Source of the DNA: Blastomussa wellsi
Taxonomy: Eukaryota; Cnidaria; Anthozoa; Scleractinia; Plerogyridae
NCBI GenBank assembly: GCA_947652115.1
Contig: OX393567.1
Span: 15,872,003-15,936,002 of the forward strand
DNA: 64,000 nucleotides
Direction: 5' to 3'
Shown here: piece after piece, positions 37,501 through 48,167 of the stretch
Position numbering within the stretch: the stretch's first letter is position 1
Layout of the letters: each line of letters begins with the position of its first letter
Notes under the pieces: model-generated
What the model saw: the letters and a program-made list of their open reading frames with translations, nothing else
What the model was told of the DNA's origin: nothing
The model's database searches: none
Position numbers and translations under genes: made by a program

Positions 37501-40500
37501 TCTTTGCTCTTCTGCTCGCTTCGCTCGTGTATCTTTTCTTCGCGTGCCCCACTATCTGAGACTGGAACAGGCTAAAAACTGGGTAGTTCAGCACCTCATA
37601 TGAACCTTTTTTCATTCTTTCTCCTTGACAATAGACTTCATTGTTATCATAGACTGTTCACAGCCGCTCTATTTTTTCAACGCAAAAGAATTTGCGTGAG
37701 CTAGCAGACTATGAACAGTCTATTTTATCAGGGCTAGATGCTTTGTTTATTGTTCTCTTTTAGTTCCATGCCGCTTCAACGAGGTGCTACTAGACCCAAA
37801 ATATCCTGATCATGCTCATTCTCCAGCCAAAGGGTGACTGCATTTACGACTACACTCAATTATTAAGCCATTTCCGAGTTGCCTTCTTGGTTCTACCTCT
37901 CTTTCAAAACTAGTCTTGGTACACAACCTTTCATATGGAAATGAGACTGATTTTCAAGATGAAAGACATGCAAGTGAAACTCATTTCCACATGAAAACCA
38001 AGACTCACCTTGGAACAGAGGAAAACAGCAAATTAAGCCTATTGACCATTTTCGAATTGCCCATAATACACCTTGTTTACCCCCCAAAATTTTTGCATAA
38101 GCATTGTCTATCGATTCTCTTGTTGGAAACAGAGGGTATGCAAAATGTTGGGGGGTAAACAAGGTGTATTATGGGCAATGCGAAAATGGTCAATTAGCTA
38201 ACTTCATAGGCACGCAATGCACGCATAGGATTACAGTCATTATTACGTGTTTGAATGCATAATAGCAGTTTACATAACAGTTTCTTCTGTTCGTTCTATG
38301 CTTAGGCAGTGTTGCCACTCTCAAAAACTACTTGCTTGTTGGATATGAGATGGTTATAGCCAACTCCGCGCGACGCGCCTCGTTGGCTACCTACCATCTC
38401 ATTTCCAACACGCACTCGTGGAATAATTGTTAACTATTCTCCACATAGCAACTTGTGAACCTTCTGGACCTTCGCATAAATAATTGAGTGGAATAAATGA
38501 ATTGAAAAAGTCAATTTTGAGCTATGTCATCTCACTGTTTAGATATTATCTCACTGTTAGATATTTCTGTGTATGCTGGTAATATTGTTGTACAGTTTTA
38601 CACATCATTTCTATTTAATGACTCTCTTTCCATGTACCAAAATGCTTCAAAACTTGTAAAAATATATAGCAATACTACAAGCTAAACATTAATTTCTACT
38701 AAGATAATTATATTTTTAACATAATTATGTGTGGGAGGCATGGTGCACTGGATTCCTTCCCTGGCCGGGGCACCGCTTGTCTTCTTGGGCAAGACATTTA
38801 ATTCTTGCTGTGCCTCTCTAATATCCAGGTGCATAATTGCACAGCATGAAATGGTCCTCTATAAGGAGCCTTCCTCAAGCCGTACACACTCAGTATATCT
38901 ATTGACACAAGGACATGACAGGATGTACACGGTCCGTTATAATGATCAGTATATTTTAGGCTATGCCAAAAAATATCAGGATCTTATACACTAGTATAAG
39001 GAAACCGAGGTATACTGTTCATTATACAGACCTTATACCCAAAGTTCAGTATACATCAGTATACCTTTCCGTACACATTATGTATACGGTCTCATTATAC
39101 CTCCGTATAAATGCCATTTCATGCAGTTTTGGTTACCGGCGAAATAATGCTGCAGGGGTAACCCTGCGATGGACTAGCATCCCATCCAGGGGGGAGTAGA
39201 CACTTGATGCTAAGGAAACTGGGATGAGCTCCAGCCTAATGGGCCAGTAGACTCGTGTGCTCCTTTACCTGAATCCTTCTGCTTGATAACTGATAACAGG
39301 ACATTTATTGCTGGCTGTTGTAAGATGCAATAAGAATAATGTCAATCAGGAGAGGGCAAACATCTCCATCACATTCTCTCTCAGGATTAGTTTGTAACAG
39401 TTACAGTAATTTTGGCCTTTTTGTCTGCTGTCATAGCTAAGTATCATTGTAAAGGTAATGTGTTAGAGTAATTATTTGTAATTATCATTCGATTCACTTT
39501 TTCCCTCCTTTTTCCCTCCTCCGTAGCGCTAAACAGGCTTCCCAGATAAAAATAGACTGCGCGCGTGATTTTCCTTCGTATAAATTTTGTCCTTTATTGA
39601 TAAACAAGTAATCCCATGAGACCTCGTACTATTAAGGATTAATTGCACTTGAGTTTTCAAAATTTTCCAAATTGCCCTCGTCGCTTCACGACTCGGGCAA
39701 TTTTGGAAAATTTTGAAAACTCTCGTGCAATTAATCCTTAATAGTACTTGGCCTCATGTGATTACCTATACTAATAAGCCCAATTATGGACACATTTTGA
39801 TTCGTTCCTACCTATGATCTATTAACACACTGATGACGCATATTCCGTGTTGCCGTGCATCTGTTCAGTAATAGATCACAGAAGAGGTCAAAATGTGGTA
39901 AGAACATCAGTGACACACTCAGCTATCGCCTTGTGTGTTACATTTTGACATCATCAGTGATCTACTGAATGGACGCAGGGCAACATGGAAACTATTTGTT
40001 AAGTAGAGTAAAATTGCATGTATGCTAGAATTTATACATAATTATTTATACATACAGCTGGTGCTCCATCTATTTCGTCAATAACCAAACAGTTTGGCTT
40101 TTCATTGTATCCTAGCACAGACTTCATCTGCGTTGATGCTTCAAGAGTATTTCTGAAAACTTCCTGGGAACGATCATCACTTAAACATAACAATGAAAAA
40201 TAATGTTAAGCAACATGTACAGTGACAGAATTCCTTTTTTTCAAGCCCCAAGAAAAGCCTTAACAGTGGTAGTTTTAATATTAATATAATAAATGGTCAA
40301 TGGCAAACAGGTTTACCATTATAACACTGTTTTACTAACTTTTAAAAATGGGAACTAGTCTCACCTTGCATTCATCTCTACCACATTGTATCCAGCATGC
40401 CGAGCAATGACATGAGAAAGGGTTGTTTTACCAAGCCCTGGAGGACCACAAAGAAGTGCCACCTAAAGTGATAGCATGTGTTTAGTATCATTATAACTTA

Positions 40501-42646
40501 TTGGCTGAATCGTTTCTTGTGCATAGATTACAGATGAGCTTGGTATCAAAACATTCTGCCTCACAAAATACTGACAAACATCACATAGGGTTACCACAAA
40601 AACACCTCCCTTTGATATATTCTGCAGATTAAATTTGCAATTACATGAGCATGCATAAAACATGCTCAAAAATGGTTGCAAGAACAGTCAAAATTAACAC
40701 AGCCCCAGATTTCACTGGGTAGGCTGACTGACAAAATGTGCAGATGAAGCTTCGGTCAGTTATTTTGACACTGCACAATCGTAACATAAAGGACATGATA
40801 TGCAATTAATGCTTCAATCACCTTTCAGTGGTTTTATGCCTGCTGAGTGTCACTGTCTAAACAGGAATGGCTTTGATTTTTGTGTGAATGTGAAAAAAGT
40901 TTGGTTATTATTTGTGAAGCATGAAAAGGCCAAACATTTTTACGTGGTTCAATTTTGCAAGGGGTATAAGGGACCGTGTAAAGGCACGAGAATTAGTACC
41001 GAGCACAGTGAAAATGTTTGAGAACACTGATTCAACAGGTATTATACATGTATTATGTACAAACCTTACGGGCTGGTCGACCAGATGAATCAACTTCCTG
41101 GAAAAAAGAAAAGTATCTTGAGCAAGTGTACACTCGCAATGTACATGAAGAACTTTGTATAGTATAGTATAGTATAGTATACACAGTGTCTGCAAAAACG
41201 TATGGCCCGGCATTAAGTCAAAACCTGTTTCCGTCAAGTGGTACATGCCAATCTAGCCTCAACATCAACATGTCAGCTAACAAGCACATTATAAATTTAC
41301 TTTGATTACTGCTACTTAATTAGTACTAACATTCCAGTCAGCCTCATCTTGGGCTCCTTTGACCTGCCATTTCTTGACGTTCTTTGCAGGGTTTAACTTT
41401 TGTTTTTTCACCTGTTCAGGTTTTGGCTTTGATTTCTTGTCCTGTCCTCTACCAAACACTGTTTTGTCCCAGAGCTTCAACCACTTTAAGAGAGTTCTAT
41501 TGATGGCCTAAAAACAGATAATGGATCTCATACACAATTACAGAGGCCTTCCAAGGGGGGTAGCTGTGTCACGATGTCACTTGGTTTTGGAGGCCAATGT
41601 CACCTAACCTACAGCTGCAAATGTCGCTGTCGTTTTTTGTAGTGTACGTAACTGTACCCGTCATTTTTGTTTTGCGAGAAACTGTTTCACTACAGGGCTA
41701 TAAGCGGGCTTTCATGGCACTCAGCTGGCAAAAATTTGTGAGCGCCGAAGGCTGAACGCATCTACGGGGCTTTGGGCTAGGCTCCCGCCAAAAAATTTTG
41801 AAAATCTGAACCCTCAGAAATGCAATTTCCTGTATTGTGAGTCGCTTTTATTGGTAAAATGCACAACTTCCCAATGTCACTATCGTTTTTCACTGTTTAT
41901 TATGTCGCTGTCCCATTTTAGCAACGTAATCATGTCACTTGTCGCTTTTTAAAAATCCCCATGTCGCCAGTTTTCAGGGCCGTGTCGCATGTCGCTTTTA
42001 CCCCTTGGAAGGCCTCATTACAATGTATGGGGACTCATTTGAACCTCTTTTCCAAATTCTCTTTTGCCTGTGTCACAGCAAGTCCAAGTATGAAACCATT
42101 AAATGTGCTCAGACTTTTCATGTAAAGCAAACTTGTTTACATATAAATGGTTTCACGCGTCAACCAATTTTGAAACAGTTGCAAAGGGAAACGTGGAAAT
42201 GGCCTATTAATGGCCTGTCTTAATGGTTGCTCATCTTCCCCATCATTGCCTTCATCAAGTCAAAAACAATGCACAGCAAAATGCAACAATGTAGCACATC
42301 GAAACGTAAACAGAATATATTTACTCACATCATCACTGAGCAGTTCTGTGAAATATTTTGGAGTATACTTTTCAACCCACAGGGCATGTTGTGGAAGCTT
42401 GTGGTCATCTTCAGTCGCGATGGCTTCTCTCTGCTGAGGTTCCTCCATATTTGAGTCTTCATCAAGTATTCTATGGTAAAAATAACATCCAAAATGTAAC
42501 TAGTTAGTTATAATTCTCCCTTTCAGTAACACAATAATGGACAACACAAATTAACAATTTATACAACGTATGAGTGAAGGTAAACTAAGGTCAAAGTAGC
42601 ACACACTGCCAGAGCTTGTTGATTACCATAGTATGAAGCAACTACA

Positions 42647-42686
<40 letters not shown>

Positions 42687-45600
42687 GTGCCTCTATGACC
42701 AGCCCATGCATTCTTTAAATTGCCTATAACCCCCCCCCCCCCCCCCCCAAATTTTTTTTTTCCAAAGAAATATTGGCATTCCCTGATCATAATGCCAAAA
42801 AAAGTTTCTGGTTGAAACCTCAATTTTTTTATGTCTCATAATAATTATATCCATTGATTTTACTGTGAAATTCAGCCAATCGTGAGCACCAGGTAAATAT
42901 TTATGCAGGAATTATTGTTGTGCTACAAATAAATTAACAATAACTAGCTTTGTGGTTTTGTGCTCACCTGTCCTGAAAGTTCTTTATAGTGATCGGTCAT
43001 TACACAATCAAAAGTAAAGTAAATCTTGCTTTTTTATCTATTTTATATTTATTCATTATTATTTACCTGTGTAAGGATGCTGTTAACTTTTCTGATTCTT
43101 CAATTGCCCTTCTTCGTCTCTAATAAAACAACAATCATAATAAAACTGGGCAAGTTCAGACAACTCCAGATAACTCCACTGTATTCAAAAAAACTCTACG
43201 GGTTTCAAAACAACTAACACTGTGGAAAAACAAGACAGCCATATTTGCACCTATCTGCAGTTAAAAGCAATCTACATGGGGGGGGGGGGGCAGTTCTTAG
43301 AGACATTAACACAACTTAGTTTTCATAATAATGCATTCATTTGTTTATGTGCATTTTGTATAGACTGAGTCAGTTATTAACTGTACCTCTTCCTCCACAT
43401 TCTCACGAAGGACAGAAAACGGCATTGACAACAACTGAAGTGCACTGCCTGGCCCTCTTCTGAGTAGTTTCTTTCTTAATCCCTGAAAACAGATTGCATG
43501 GAAATTTTGGATGCCCAAGCTCAAGAATTACATGTACATGTAGCTATAGTTACAGTCTGTTAGACCACTAGTTTTGAATGCAGATGTCACCTTAATTAGG
43601 TACATCATGTTAAATTTGTTATAAGCATGGGACAAACAAATAGCCAGAGTCCTTGACAGGAATCAAATTGCCAGATACCAGTTGGGTACTCTAACTACTG
43701 GTATCTGAGGTATGGAGAGACTCCAGGCCATTCAATAGGTTCATACAGTAAGTTACACGCATCCTGCATACTGCTTTGATCAGCAATGTTGAATACATCA
43801 TTAGTGTGAAGAATATTCATGAAAGATGGTAAATTTTCAGCTTCTTGACTAAATGAATATGAAAATACCTTAGTAACAGTTCTTTGTCTCATGTCCACTA
43901 TTTTCAACACACCTGTCATTTCATGTGTCTGCCTTGCCAGAAATGTACATATTTATGGCTTTGCGGATGTAGCATGAAAGACATTGGTCTAATCCTGGCC
44001 AACAATTTTTAGATTGATACAGTCAATGTCAGTTTTGGTGAGGGACAATCTCTCTGTTATGATCATGTCCCAACAGACAAATCTTCATTCCTTCAATTAC
44101 AATAATATTTACCTCATCAATGAAAACCATTTGCGTGTCCCACCCAACAGAACAAACAATCTCATCAATCTCACAATTTTACTGAATGCACCAAAGGAGG
44201 AAGGTGTTGCGTAGTACCCAAATAACTTTGAAGAATCAGAGTCACTCTATGAATCAGACACTCACCTTAGAGTGTGTAGATGATGATTCCGCATCTCTGT
44301 CACCTTTGATTGACAGGTAAAGCCTCTGACCGTCCATTCTTGTGATGGAAACTGAATCACAGCTCACTGGGGGCCTGCGAAATACTTTTCTCCTCTCTGA
44401 CCTTACAGACATGACATCATTCCAACTTCTATCAACACTGGGTACATTTTGTGACTGAGCTGGATTTGGCTGTAACTGTCTCAGTGGACTTCGCACAACA
44501 TTAGGAACATAGTTTGTATCACTGACAGTTCCATTTTGTCCAGGACTGAGACGAGCCTTTTTACAGGGCGCTGAAAAATTATAGAGTTTCCTTAGTGTGC
44601 AATAAGGAAGTTACTTATCCGACAAGATTGTTGATAGCCAACTGAACACTTTGAAGGGTTATTGTTATCAGAATTAATTTTAACAGTATTTTGCTTTAAC
44701 AGCTGAACCTCCCTGTGTGATCACCTCTCATGAGTGACCATTGCCTGTAATTGATTACCAATGCAAAATATGAAAATTTCCCAAATCACTGCAATCATGA
44801 AATATGGTATGCGACTGCAACCACTTTCAGTACTGATGATTTGGAAATCTCTATAATTGTTTTTCTTCTCCAGTTAGCAACCAACTTTGCAAAGTCCAAC
44901 CTCACTATGCCTGCCAAATTAGGTAACAAGGTACCTTTCAACCCTGTTATGATAACAGAAGTTTGCTCTGGCGTTAGGACACTGTCTCATACATGTACAT
45001 GTTTAACAATCATTCCACAAGCATGCTTTGGATATGAGATGGTAGATAGCCAACAAGGCACGTAGCACCGAGTTGGCTACAACCATCTCATATCCAACAC
45101 GCGCGAGTAGAATAATTGTTTTTAATTTAAAACCCTGGAAGAAACACCTCAAAATAGTTACAAACACTGAGAAAACCTCCCACGTTACCCTGTAAGTGGT
45201 CCATGGTATATGAGGTCATATGCCATTGCCTCTAAACCAATCAGAACTCAGGAATTGCAATATACCATACATGTAGGTAGATTTTAATAATAGTAACAAA
45301 TGGGAATTGCATTGAACACGCTGACATTTGATCAAATAACAAGATGTACAGTGTATAATGTCTCGAACAAAGTGCTTCAAGGCATCTTTTTGTGTATGGG
45401 AATGATGGATTTTTTTATGCAGTAAGGGCTCTTTGGAATTGTGCATTTCAAATAGTAAATGTTTCAATTAAATGCAGACAAAATTTTTGCTTCATAGGCA
45501 CTTTAAAGTGACCACCTCCTGTAAGCGACCACAAAGGCTTGAAATCTCAGGTGATAGATGCAACTTCAAACCTGGGGCAGCAGAAAGTTCATTTTGTCCA

Positions 45601-47017
45601 CCAGTATCCTCGTCTTCGTCATCAGAGAGGGGCAAGAACATTTCATCACAGTCTCTCTTTTTTGATTTAGCTTGCTCTGTGTCTTTGCTGGTACAGACAC
45701 TGCCCTCTATCACTCCATTGGTACCTGCTTTATTGATATCATGAAAATTCAAGCTCTTCTTTGATGGTGGGGCAAAGTCTGTTATGACAGATGGAAATAA
45801 GCACATTAATTTACTTAGATGCTGGAGATGAAGTCAAAATTTTTGTCCCAAAGTCTTTGGTATCCATTTTCCAAAATTCCCAATGCTATAGGACATGTTT
45901 TTATATACATGTACAAGCTACGAAACAAGGCCTGATGAGATTGATACTTCCTGCTATTTATCTGTCAAACATTTTAAGCTCATGAAGCTTTTCTGGCTTA
46001 ATTCTGCAACCTCATTATGCAAGGACACTTTCATTCAGAAACAGTTTTTTAATTGTGCACCTTTTCCTGGAACGTCCAACCCAAAACTGTTAGATCCTCA
46101 AAATCCTTTTCCTTTTGTTCACAAGTAATCAATCATTTGAATAGCATTTTCCTTATCGACATCTTACCGGCACATCACCAACTGTCGGCCGACTGACGGT
46201 CGTCTGTCGGCCAACTGGTAGTCTGTGTTTAGAGGAAAACCTCTTTCGGCCGACTGTTGGCTGACAAATGGCCGACTGTCGGCCAACAGTTGGTCGACAG
46301 ACGGCAGACAGGTTTTCTTCTAAACAGAGACTACCAGTTGGCCGACAGACGACCGTCAGTCGGCCGACAGTTGGTGATGTGTCGGATCATGTGTCACTGA
46401 AAAAATGGCCTCTGAGTCAATAGCCCAATCGGGCTCGAGGAATAATTGTTAAATAGTGTGCAGTAGCTCAGCCAATCAGATTGCGGCATTTGTATTAGTA
46501 TACTAGTAGATTTTTACCAATAATTATTATTGTGAGGTACACTGTACAGTTTTCAACCGAAATTTGCTGTTAAACAATCTGGTGTGCAGAAATCATGCAT
46601 CGTTCTGTGGATTGTAAGTATGAAGTTCTAAAGAATTGGATTAAATTTAAAATGATATTTAAATGAGCCAAATAGTCACCTGGGATTAGAGAAATAATTT
46701 AACATGCAACGTAAACATGTACTTCGAATTCTAGATCGATCTATATCTTTAGTTTTAAATGTGTGAATATAAACATGGCATTACAGTCTTTGGGACAACT
46801 ACACAATGCAGAGCTATTTATGAAGACGGTTATATTTGGTGGCGGAGCTTGATCTTGCTCCCAAAATATCGAAAGAACAACTCAGAATTCGCTCCTTCCC
46901 TATCAGTTAGCATTGCAGCTAGTACTTACCCTCTCTATCGAATTCATCAAGTATTTCCAATTCATCTGCATAGCGAGATTCAAACTCATCTTCATCGGGA
47001 ATGTCCCACTCTTCCAT
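28556..47017 (-). CDS. CHTF18: CHTF18: Ctf18-RFC clamp loader large subunit, 24 exons, complete
   Basis: Exons in order: 46930-47017, 45572-45778, 44266-44570, 43387-43482, 43067-43119, 42329-42470, 41331-41507, 41065-41097, 40365-40462, 40056-40179, 39269-39314, 36873-36954, 36302-36395, 35774-35872, 35141-35465, 34149-34201, 33539-33709, 32948-33097, 32179-32309, 32003-32087, 30462-30520, 29711-29822, 29526-29577, 28556-28668. All phases agree: 2895 nt, 964 residues (human about 975). Seen: acidic start MEEWDIPDEDEFESRYADEL; LWVEKYTPKYFTELLSDD (about 300-325); Walker A CGPPGLGKTTL (about 372-382); Walker B LVIDEIDGAP (431-440); sensor-1 IICICND (about 476-482); CEKTDNDIRSCLNTLQ; C-terminal WFRFNEGYSNAVR, the tail that binds Dcc1-Ctf8. 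Family role: with RFC2-5 it loads PCNA on leading strands via Pol epsilon and aids cohesion and checkpoint signalling, in the nucleus. It is divergent from the DED gene. Confidence 0.97.
29238..29403. repeat. Hairpin element beginning AATAGACC
   Basis: The outer arms CTTTGCATAAATGGCGCCTAA (20 bases of it: CTTTGCATAAATGGCGCCTA) pair with the reverse complement at the right end, and the inner arms contain CATCCTAAGCCTCGCA. It resembles 58807-58974. It lies in the last CHTF18 intron. Confidence 0.8.
31114..31349. repeat. Foldback element, TTAAAGGGCCCT termini
   Basis: AAAGGGCCCTAGTCAGCC on the left pairs with GGCTGACCAGGGCCCTTT on the right. It lies in the CHTF18 intron between exons 20 and 21. 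The terminal motif recurs at 23846. Confidence 0.75.
31822..31906. repeat. Degenerate 15-bp tandem repeat (TTATTGGACACCTCG)
   Basis: Five to six units of TTATTGGACACCTNG run head to tail with one shortened unit. It is in a CHTF18 intron, just left of exon 20. Confidence 0.85.
32521..32535. repeat. G homopolymer
   Basis: A run of about 13-14 G, interrupted once, in a CHTF18 intron. Similar short G or C runs lie at 42730-42748 and 43277-43290. Confidence 0.8.
34558..34760 (+). repeat. tRNA-derived SINE
   Basis: The head GGCAGCATGGCCGAGTGG has a good A box, and ATGGGTTCGAGGC is a B box. A body without tRNA character follows. The acceptor stem pairs for five bases only and the anticodon stem fails, so it is not a functional tRNA. 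CHTF18 intron. Confidence 0.65.
34884..35112. repeat. Foldback MITE, TTACAGCGC family, copy 2
   Basis: Closely matches 5020-5265 in its left arm (AAGTTATAATTAGCCAATCA, GAGCTGTCCCGCCTCCTTGC) and in its termini. It lies 29 bp from CHTF18 exon 35141-35465. Confidence 0.85.
37027..37574. repeat. Long foldback element in a CHTF18 intron
   Basis: The left arm starts AGCCTGTTCCAGGCTCTCAG and the right arm ends CTGAGACTGGAACAGGCT. Further inner blocks pair, including TTTTAAATCCTCATG with CATGAGGATTTTAAAA and CGAAGCGAGCGGAAG with CTTCTGCTCGCTTCG. About 548 bp with no coding potential. Confidence 0.85.
38035..38200. repeat. Hairpin element
   Basis: ATTGACCATTTTCGAATTGC and AATACACCTTGTTTACCCCC on the left arm are matched by their reverse complements at 38144-38196. 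The loop is about 60 bp. CHTF18 intron. Confidence 0.8.
38336..38420. repeat. Small hairpin, GGATATGAGATGG family, copy 1
   Basis: ATGAGATGGTTATAGCCAAC pairs with GTTGGCTACCTACCATCTCAT around a GC-rich loop (CGCGCGACGCGC). Its partner at 45028-45102 shares arms and right flank (AACACGC, GGAATAATTGTT / AGAATAATTGTT). Confidence 0.75.
38722..39266 (+). repeat. SINE family 1, third copy, split by an insertion
   Basis: SINE blocks before 38843 (GGCCGGGGCACCGCTTGTC, TTCTTGGGCAAGACATTTA) and after 39124 (GGTTACCGGCGAA, GGACTAGCATCCCATCCAGG, GATGAGCTCCAGCCTAATGG) match the copies at 3413 and 11185. A 281-bp foldback interrupts them. The SINE tail CTTTACCT runs into CHTF18 exon 39269-39314. Confidence 0.8.
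38844..39124. repeat. Foldback element nested in a SINE, rich in GTATAC
   Basis: Ends GCATGAAATGG and CCATTTCATGC form the terminal inverted repeat. The interior has many GTATAC/TATAC palindromic words. It sits between two halves of a SINE, so it inserted later than the SINE. Confidence 0.7.
39616..39762. repeat. Hairpin element
   Basis: The arms GTACTATTAAGGATTAATTG and TTTTCAAAATTTTCCAAATT on the left have close reverse complements on the right, with a loop around GCTTCACGACTCGGGC. CHTF18 intron. Confidence 0.8.
41542..42016. repeat. Element with AGGCCTTCCAAGGGG termini and TGTCGCT words
   Basis: Left end AGGCCTTCCAAGGGG, right end CCCCTTGGAAGGCCT. Inside, ATGTCGCTG/ATGTCACTT-like words recur near both ends. 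About 475 bp. It begins 35 bp upstream (on the - strand) of CHTF18 exon 41331-41507. Confidence 0.8.
42645..42684. repeat. (ATT)n microsatellite
   Basis: About 13 units of ATT/TTA in a CHTF18 intron, followed within 50 bp by a C homopolymer of about 19 (42730-42748). Confidence 0.95.
45028..45102. repeat. Small hairpin, GGATATGAGATGG family, copy 2
   Basis: GGATATGAGATGGTAGATAG and CAACCATCTCATATCC pair. It shares arms and flanks with 38336-38420. CHTF18 intron. Confidence 0.75.
46168..46385. repeat. Strong GC-rich hairpin of TCGGCCGAC words
   Basis: About 85-bp arms are nearly perfect reverse complements (left CATCACCAACTGTCGGCCGA, right TCGGCCGACAGTTGGTGATG). The words CGGCCGAC and GTCGGCC also repeat inside the arms. 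It lies in CHTF18 intron 1, 0.55 kb from the exon-1 donor. Confidence 0.9.
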
Positions 47018-47409
47018 TTTCAGGGATTTCGCCGATAATTATCCTTGATCGTGCTTCTTTTCAAATTCTATTCCGCCATATTGCTCTGAAAACTCCCGCC
47101 AAAGTTGTTTTCACCACGTGACATCACCTGGAACCAAACGTCATACTTGCGATCGAGGCTGGGGAATACCCCACTGTGGATGGATGGATACATGTAGGTC
47201 TTGTGGAGGGAACTTTTGTCAAGATTTGAAGCTTTAGAGAACTTTGTTTTCACTTCTCTGGAGTAGGGATACTCTTTCAACTTCGACATCCTTGCAAGAG
47301 AAGTCTCGACGATTCGCGCTGTCTCAGTGGAGATGAAGATTTGAGTGGATTTGGTGTTCATTCTCAAAGCGGAAGTGGCCGACTCACTGTACTATACGAT
47401 ACAGAAGTC
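47018..47409. promoter_or_regulatory. Divergent promoter region, CHTF18 (-) / DED gene (+)
   Basis: 392 bp separate the two start codons, so both 5' UTRs and promoters must overlap or abut here unless there are further upstream exons. I see no TATA box at the expected positions, as is common for bidirectional promoters. No repeats are visible in it. Confidence 0.6.
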
Positions 47410-48167
47410 ATGGCACAGGACTTTGAGTTTAGAAGTTTTATGCTAGACGTTAGCAAGGATATGTCATCAAACGACTTCATACAACTGAAATACCTCTTGA
47501 AAGGATATATTTCAAACGCTAAATGTGAAGAAATAAAAACAGTTTGCAATTATTTCGAGGAACTGGAGAGGATGTGCCTATTAAGCGCAACAAATTTTGG
47601 TGTGTTGAAGAAGGCTCTCGGTGCAATAGGACGTCACGATCTTGTTGAAATGATAGAGAAGAAAGAACAGTACTTTGCGAATTTGTTTAGAGAAAAGAAA
47701 GGGGATAATCTGGGACCAGCAGGTTTGTATTATTTCAATCTCTCACAAGCATTAGAATATAAACTGCAATTACGCGGTCAGATTAAGGTACTTGCACTGG
47801 CTAAATTTCGCATTTTTATTTCCCCCCATTTTTTTCTTATCAAGTTTATTAGTACTCCTATTTTGTAGAAATATCGATTTTGAGACAAAATATGCACGAG
47901 GAGATAAGAACAGTGAAGCGAAAATTCGTTCATTTACCGGAAGTCAAGGGCATTTCCGAGCGAGGACTGGGGTCGGTTGTTAGGCTATTCGTCCATTTAT
48001 CAGCGTTTCTTGGCGTTATTTTCGCCCTGGTAGCTGCTTTCCGAGGTTGTGTTGATTGTTCGAGCACTGTTTGTCTTACGGACGCCATATTTGATTTGAG
48101 ATTTGTCTCCAGTCCTCAAAAGTCAAGATTTGAGAGTGGGGCGAGTACATCACCTAGCAACGCATAA
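47410..48167 (+). CDS. Death-effector-domain protein with hydrophobic C-terminal segment
   Basis: Exon 1 is 47410-47722 and exon 2 is 47869-48167 (TAA), a phase-1 intron, 203 residues. I chose ATG 47410 because it has G at +4 and the frame upstream has no ATG. Residues about 6-88 form a DED: FRSFMLDVSKDM, DFIQLKYLLKG, EEIKTVCNYFEELERMCLL, VLKKALGAIGRHDLVEMI, with the RxDL motif (RHDL) of helix 6. DEDs mediate homotypic contacts in FADD/caspase-8-type death and immune signalling (family knowledge). A hydrophobic stretch at about 141-162 (LFVHLSAFLGVIFALVAAF) may be a membrane segment. Whether exon 2 really ends the protein is uncertain: a weak phase-1 donor at 48046 could lead on to the exons at 54-63 kb. 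Confidence 0.75.

Noticed and set aside
45492..45744. + strand open frame
   Set aside because: It is antisense to CHTF18 exon 45572-45778, which fits the splice phases and the family.
47341..47409. Upstream extension of the DED protein
   Set aside because: The frame is open but has no ATG before 47410, and the added residues do not resemble part of a DED.
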